From: Hermatobates lingyangjiaoensis
Lineage: Eukaryota > Arthropoda > Insecta > Hemiptera > Hermatobatidae
Direction: 5' to 3'
Assembly (NCBI GenBank): GCA_026182355.1
Contig: JAPFBL010000232.1
Coordinates: forward strand, 529,007 to 593,006
DNA: 64,000 bases
The translations under genes were made by a program, and so were the position numbers. Shown piece after piece: positions 60,748 through 64,000 of this stretch. The notes below the pieces were generated by a model. The model did no database searches, was not told where the DNA came from, and was given only the letters and a program-made list of their open reading frames with translations. Within the stretch, counting starts at the first letter, position 1; every line of letters starts with the position of its first letter.

Positions 60748-60753
60748 AATAAA
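60748..60753 (+). terminator. possible polyadenylation signal of hydrolase 4
   Basis: AATAAA about 250 bases after the hydrolase 4 stop codon. Confidence 0.4.
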
Positions 60754-61016
60754 TCTCCATAGCTCCTATAACGCTGTTCTGCAGTTCGACCTAGCAAGGT
60801 GGGAGGGGGTCCGCCCGAGTGGCATATTTCAGGGGGCGGCATTTTGACGGGGTAAAAATAATTAATTAACAAAATTAAAATAATAGCAACCTAACAAAAA
60901 ATTTTAAATTTTATGCCAAAATGAGTTTTAAAGGTCCTAATGGTTTTTGTGTTATATTTATATATATATTATATATATATATATATGATCAAACCACAAT
61001 AAGAAATGGAAAACAA

Positions 61017-61059
61017 GACTAAGATCTTTCAACCGTAACAAGCGGTCTTCGTCAGAGTC
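61017..61059 (-). ncRNA. hammerhead ribozyme, GACU/AGUC family
   Basis: Intact core and stems as at 997-1039. Confidence 0.8.
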
Positions 61060-61089
61060 AAAAAACCCAACTGAGTCAGTTGGGTTTTT

Positions 61090-61132
61090 GACTCTGACGA
61101 AGACCGCTTGTTACGGTTGAAAGATCTTAGTC
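61090..61132 (+). ncRNA. hammerhead ribozyme, GACU/AGUC family
   Basis: The mirror partner of 61017-61059, intact. Confidence 0.8.
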
Positions 61133-61519
61133 TTGTTTTCCCATTTCTTATTGTGGTTTGATCATTGATTGTTGTTTCACGTGTTTATGTGAAATCTTTT
61201 TATATTATATATATATATATATATATATTATATTATTTGTAAATTTTGGTAGCAGTCCTTCCTGTATACATACATTGTTAAAAATTAGACCATATTTAGC
61301 TGAAACTTGCTTTTTCATAAGTTTCTCAAGTTTCCGGAATAATGATCTGTTACTGTATCCACAGAATATAGTAAGTTACCAATCGACATGCTAAATGAAC
61401 ACATGTTTCTGCTGTCCTCAGCCATTATCAAGAAATGAATGTATTTGGAAGTTTAAAGCTTTATATAAGAAAGGTGGAATGTATTGCTGGGGTTGGGGGG
61501 GATTAAAGTTGTTTTTCTA

Positions 61520-62460
61520 ATCAGTGTTCGTTGAGTGACCTAGGGCGTCGTTGCAGCTACCTGGGAGAGGCCCTAATTGGCCTAAATCAACCTCGGACTT
61601 TCCTTTAGAAGAGCCCCCAATCTCGCAAATATTTTCTTCCACCGGGCTGACAAACTTATTCAGAATCCCCAAAGCTGTGGTGACCTACAACGTTGTGGAC
61701 GTCGGAGATGTCTTACCTGTCCCATTGTTGATTCTGGGTCTTCATTTACGTCTTAATTTAATCTTAATTCTTACCCTATCCACAGTCTCTCCTCCTGTAT
61801 CTCCACTGACTGTGTTTGTTTACCTATTGAAATGCACCCAATGTGATGCTTTTTACGTTGGTTTAGCATCTACGATGCTGAACCTTCGGATGAATAATCA
61901 CAGGCTTTCGGTTGGTAAACGCAGCAGTCTCCCTCTCGCCACTCACGCTAATTCCCACCACCTCAGCTTCAATGATTGTTTCACAGTCCAAGTTCTCAAA
62001 CAAGTCCCTAGTGATAACAGACAAGTTACTTTAAAAGCTTCTGAGGAAGCCCACATTTGGCTCCTAGGGGCACGCTGGAAACCTGGCTTGAATTTAAACC
62101 GTTAGTTTTTTTTTTAATAATTATGTATATATTTCCTTTATTTTTTGTTTTCATCACCTTTATTCTCCTTTTTAAAAAAACAATTTTTTTTCCTTGATAT
62201 CGACTCCCTAGTTCCTATTTTATTTTTCTCCTTTGCGGCAGCACTGCTTTAGCCCTCACCCAGTGAGTTCTTTAGTTGACTGTCGTCCCTCCGTCAATTC
62301 ACTTCTTCTCTTGAGGACGACCGCTATTACGGTCGAAATATTGAAAAGTGAGTCTTTGTTATGTTTCTTTCTATGTGTCACAGTATATTTTAAGTGTAAT
62401 CTGTCCTGCCGGACCGTTTCCGTTTATCATGATATATATATACATATATATATATATATT
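61520..62460 (+). mobile_element. degenerate Penelope-like element with GIY-YIG domain and hammerhead-like core
   Basis: It reads KCTQCDAFYVGLASTMLNL, VGKRSSLPLATHANSHHLSF and GLNLNR-stop at 62105. The linker zinc finger (CGRRRCLTCP) is in another frame, so at least one frameshift is present. A hammerhead-like core (62308-62341) and (TA)n follow. It is the same lineage as the copy at 40.6-41.7 kb. Confidence 0.75.
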
Positions 62461-63160
62461 TAATACTGTTTTTAACTGCAAAATTTTTACAAATTAAAGG
62501 TAAATTTATTTAAATTTTTTTAAAACTAGTTCTTTTAAAAGGGGTTGAAAGTTTATTATATTTGTTTTGAGTAGCCAGTTAATTTAATTTAACAATTTCT
62601 TATGATTTGAATTATACGTTTTTGTTTTTCTTTGATGACTACTGTATATCTATAGGAGTATTGCATTAATATGAAAGTCTGGGACTAATTACAGCAGTTT
62701 AAAATTATATCCTTGTTTGTAATTCCAAGAAAATAAATATTTTGGGGACTTTCTGTAATTTTGAAGGCTAATGGATGATCAAGGACCAAGAGGGCAGGGC
62801 CCTATCGCTCGTCCCGGGCGGCAGAAATGGGTGCTACGCCACTGCTGTTCGGACCGCTTTCGGGTGTTACTCATCTTCGAAAAGAACTGATCTGCCAAGT
62901 TGTTGTTATGATTGTATATAACCTACTTTTCATTGCTCTCTAGATTCATTTTCCTATTATTGCATTATTTTAAAAAAAAGTTTAGTTAATGTTATTTAGC
63001 CTAATTATTTTTCCACTTTTTCGTCGTTATTGAAGTTTGTCTAGTCGTTTCATTTTTATTAATAGTTTAAATAAAATATCAGTTTGATGGTTTAGTTGTT
63101 CATTTATTAAATGACCCAATTCTTTATGTTTATAGATTTTTACTTTTTCTGATATATTAA
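62460..63160. other. intergenic stretch, no supported gene
   Basis: It includes CAGTGGCGTAGCACCC on the minus strand (about 62850), a sequence typical of DNA-transposon ends. A G-rich block (GGGGGCGGCATTTTGACGG) at 60832 might be related. Nothing else stands out. Confidence 0.4.
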
Positions 63161-63164
63161 GTTT

Positions 63165-63940
63165 CTGTTCTTTCTAAACCGTCTTTGTTAAGTCCATTGG
63201 GTTTCCTCAGCTCTTAGGTTCATGTCCCTTCTGTCCTTTCTACACCGTCTTTATTAAGTCTATTGGGTTTCCTCAGCTGTTAGGTTCATGTCCCTTCTGT
63301 CCTTTCTACATCGTCTTCCTCAGCTCTTAGGTTCATGCCCCTTTTGTCTTTTCTACACCGTCTTTATTAAGTCCATTGGGTTTCCTCCGCTGTTAGGTTC
63401 ATGTCCCTTCTGTCCTTTCTACACCGTCTTTATTAAGTCCATTGGGTTTCCTCAGCTGTTAGGTTCATGTCCCTTCTGTCCTTTCTACACCGTCTTTATT
63501 AAGTCCATTGGGTTTCCTCAGTTCTTAGGTTCATGTCCCTTCTGTCCTTTCTACACCGTCTTTATTAAGTCCATTGGGTTTCCTCAGCTGTTAGGTTCAT
63601 GTCCCTTCTGTTCTTTCTACACCGTCTTTATTAAGTCCATTGGGTTTCCTCAGCTGTTAGGTTCATGTCCCTTCTGTTCTTTCTACACCGTCTTTATTAA
63701 GTCCTTGGGTTTCCTCAGCTGTTAGGTTCATGTCCCTTCTGTTCTTTCTACACCGTCTTTATTAAGTCCATTGGGTTTCCTCAGCTGTTAGGTTCATGTC
63801 CCTTCTGTTCTTTCTACACCGTCTTTATTAAGTCCATTGGGTTTCCTCAGCTGTTAGGTTCATGTCCCTTCTGTTCTTTCTACACCGTCTTTATTAAGTC
63901 TACTAAGTTTCCTCAGCTGCTAGGTTCATGTCCCTAACAT
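63165..63940. repeat. 66-bp minisatellite, about 11-12 units
   Basis: Each unit contains TTTCTACACCGTCTTTATTA and CTCAGCTGTTAGGTTCATG. One unit near 63305 is shortened. Because 66 is a multiple of three, a 145-codon frame runs through it. Confidence 0.92.
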
Positions 63941-64000
63941 GAACAATATGCTAACATGAATTTCACGTTAAATTAACGCTCCACATGCAAAGGTTATTAA

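Larger units (their letters stand above)
60987..61164. repeat. palindrome with paired GACU-type hammerheads
   Basis: GATCAAACCACAATAAG is mirrored. The arms meet at CCCAACTGAGTCAGTTGGG. Both cores are intact. Confidence 0.88.

Noticed and set aside
63288..63725. 145-codon ORF as a protein gene
   Set aside because: It is a tandem 66-bp minisatellite; the frame is open only because the unit is a multiple of three. No start context or conserved domain.
63165..63940. CRISPR array
   Set aside because: Repeats are contiguous with no spacers, and the DNA is clearly eukaryotic.

Overview
This window is nuclear DNA of an invertebrate animal, probably an arthropod. It is strongly A+T-rich, its genes are split by GT-AG introns, and it is crowded with (TA)n tracts and animal-type transposable elements: Penelope-like retroelements (PLEs) with GIY-YIG domains, tRNA-derived SINEs, and jockey-like LINE, hAT, mariner and pogo/Tigger remnants. 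Protein families here (FASTK/RAP, SERHL-type hydrolase, SAP30) are found across animals, so the species cannot be fixed from the sequence alone.

Layout. (1) About 1.7-19.8 kb, minus strand: one FAST-kinase-domain (FASTKD) gene of at least eight coding exons, ending in a RAP domain. Its introns are packed with transposons and hairpin repeats. (2) Head-to-head with it, at 20.4-22.1 kb plus strand, lies the first of four serine-hydrolase-like alpha/beta-hydrolases. The second is at 33.2-36.9 kb. The third (52.6-53.4 kb) and fourth (59.7-60.5 kb) are each a single catalytic exon with a splice acceptor but no recognisable leader exon. All four catalytic exons start at the same codon position in phase 1, so they form one tandemly duplicated family. 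The first pair has a GHSGGS nucleophile elbow and the second pair GHSFGA. The third carries a one-base frameshift. (3) At 32.0-32.5 kb, minus strand, is an intact, intronless SAP30/SAP30L-type gene. (4) 37-51 kb and 53-59 kb are mostly intergenic DNA and repeats.

The most striking layer is RNA. More than twenty compact hammerhead-ribozyme cores lie here, in at least six sequence families. Each has CUGANGA, a short stem II, GAAA, then a tiny self-complementary stem III. In four families stem I covaries: GCUCU/AGAGC, GACU/AGUC, GCC/GGC and UCUC/GAGA. Several sit just 3' of a GIY-YIG coding end, as known for PLEs. Most of the others are in head-to-head pairs forming palindromes of 0.1-1.1 kb, often bordered by (TA)n. 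Several intact cores lie in sense orientation inside the FASTKD introns.

The FASTKD protein, and at least hydrolase 2, have N-termini that look mitochondrial, so the divergent FASTKD/hydrolase 1 pair may share a promoter region and a compartment. That is inference. Coordinates of exons were set by reading splice sites and phases by hand; no search or alignment could be run.
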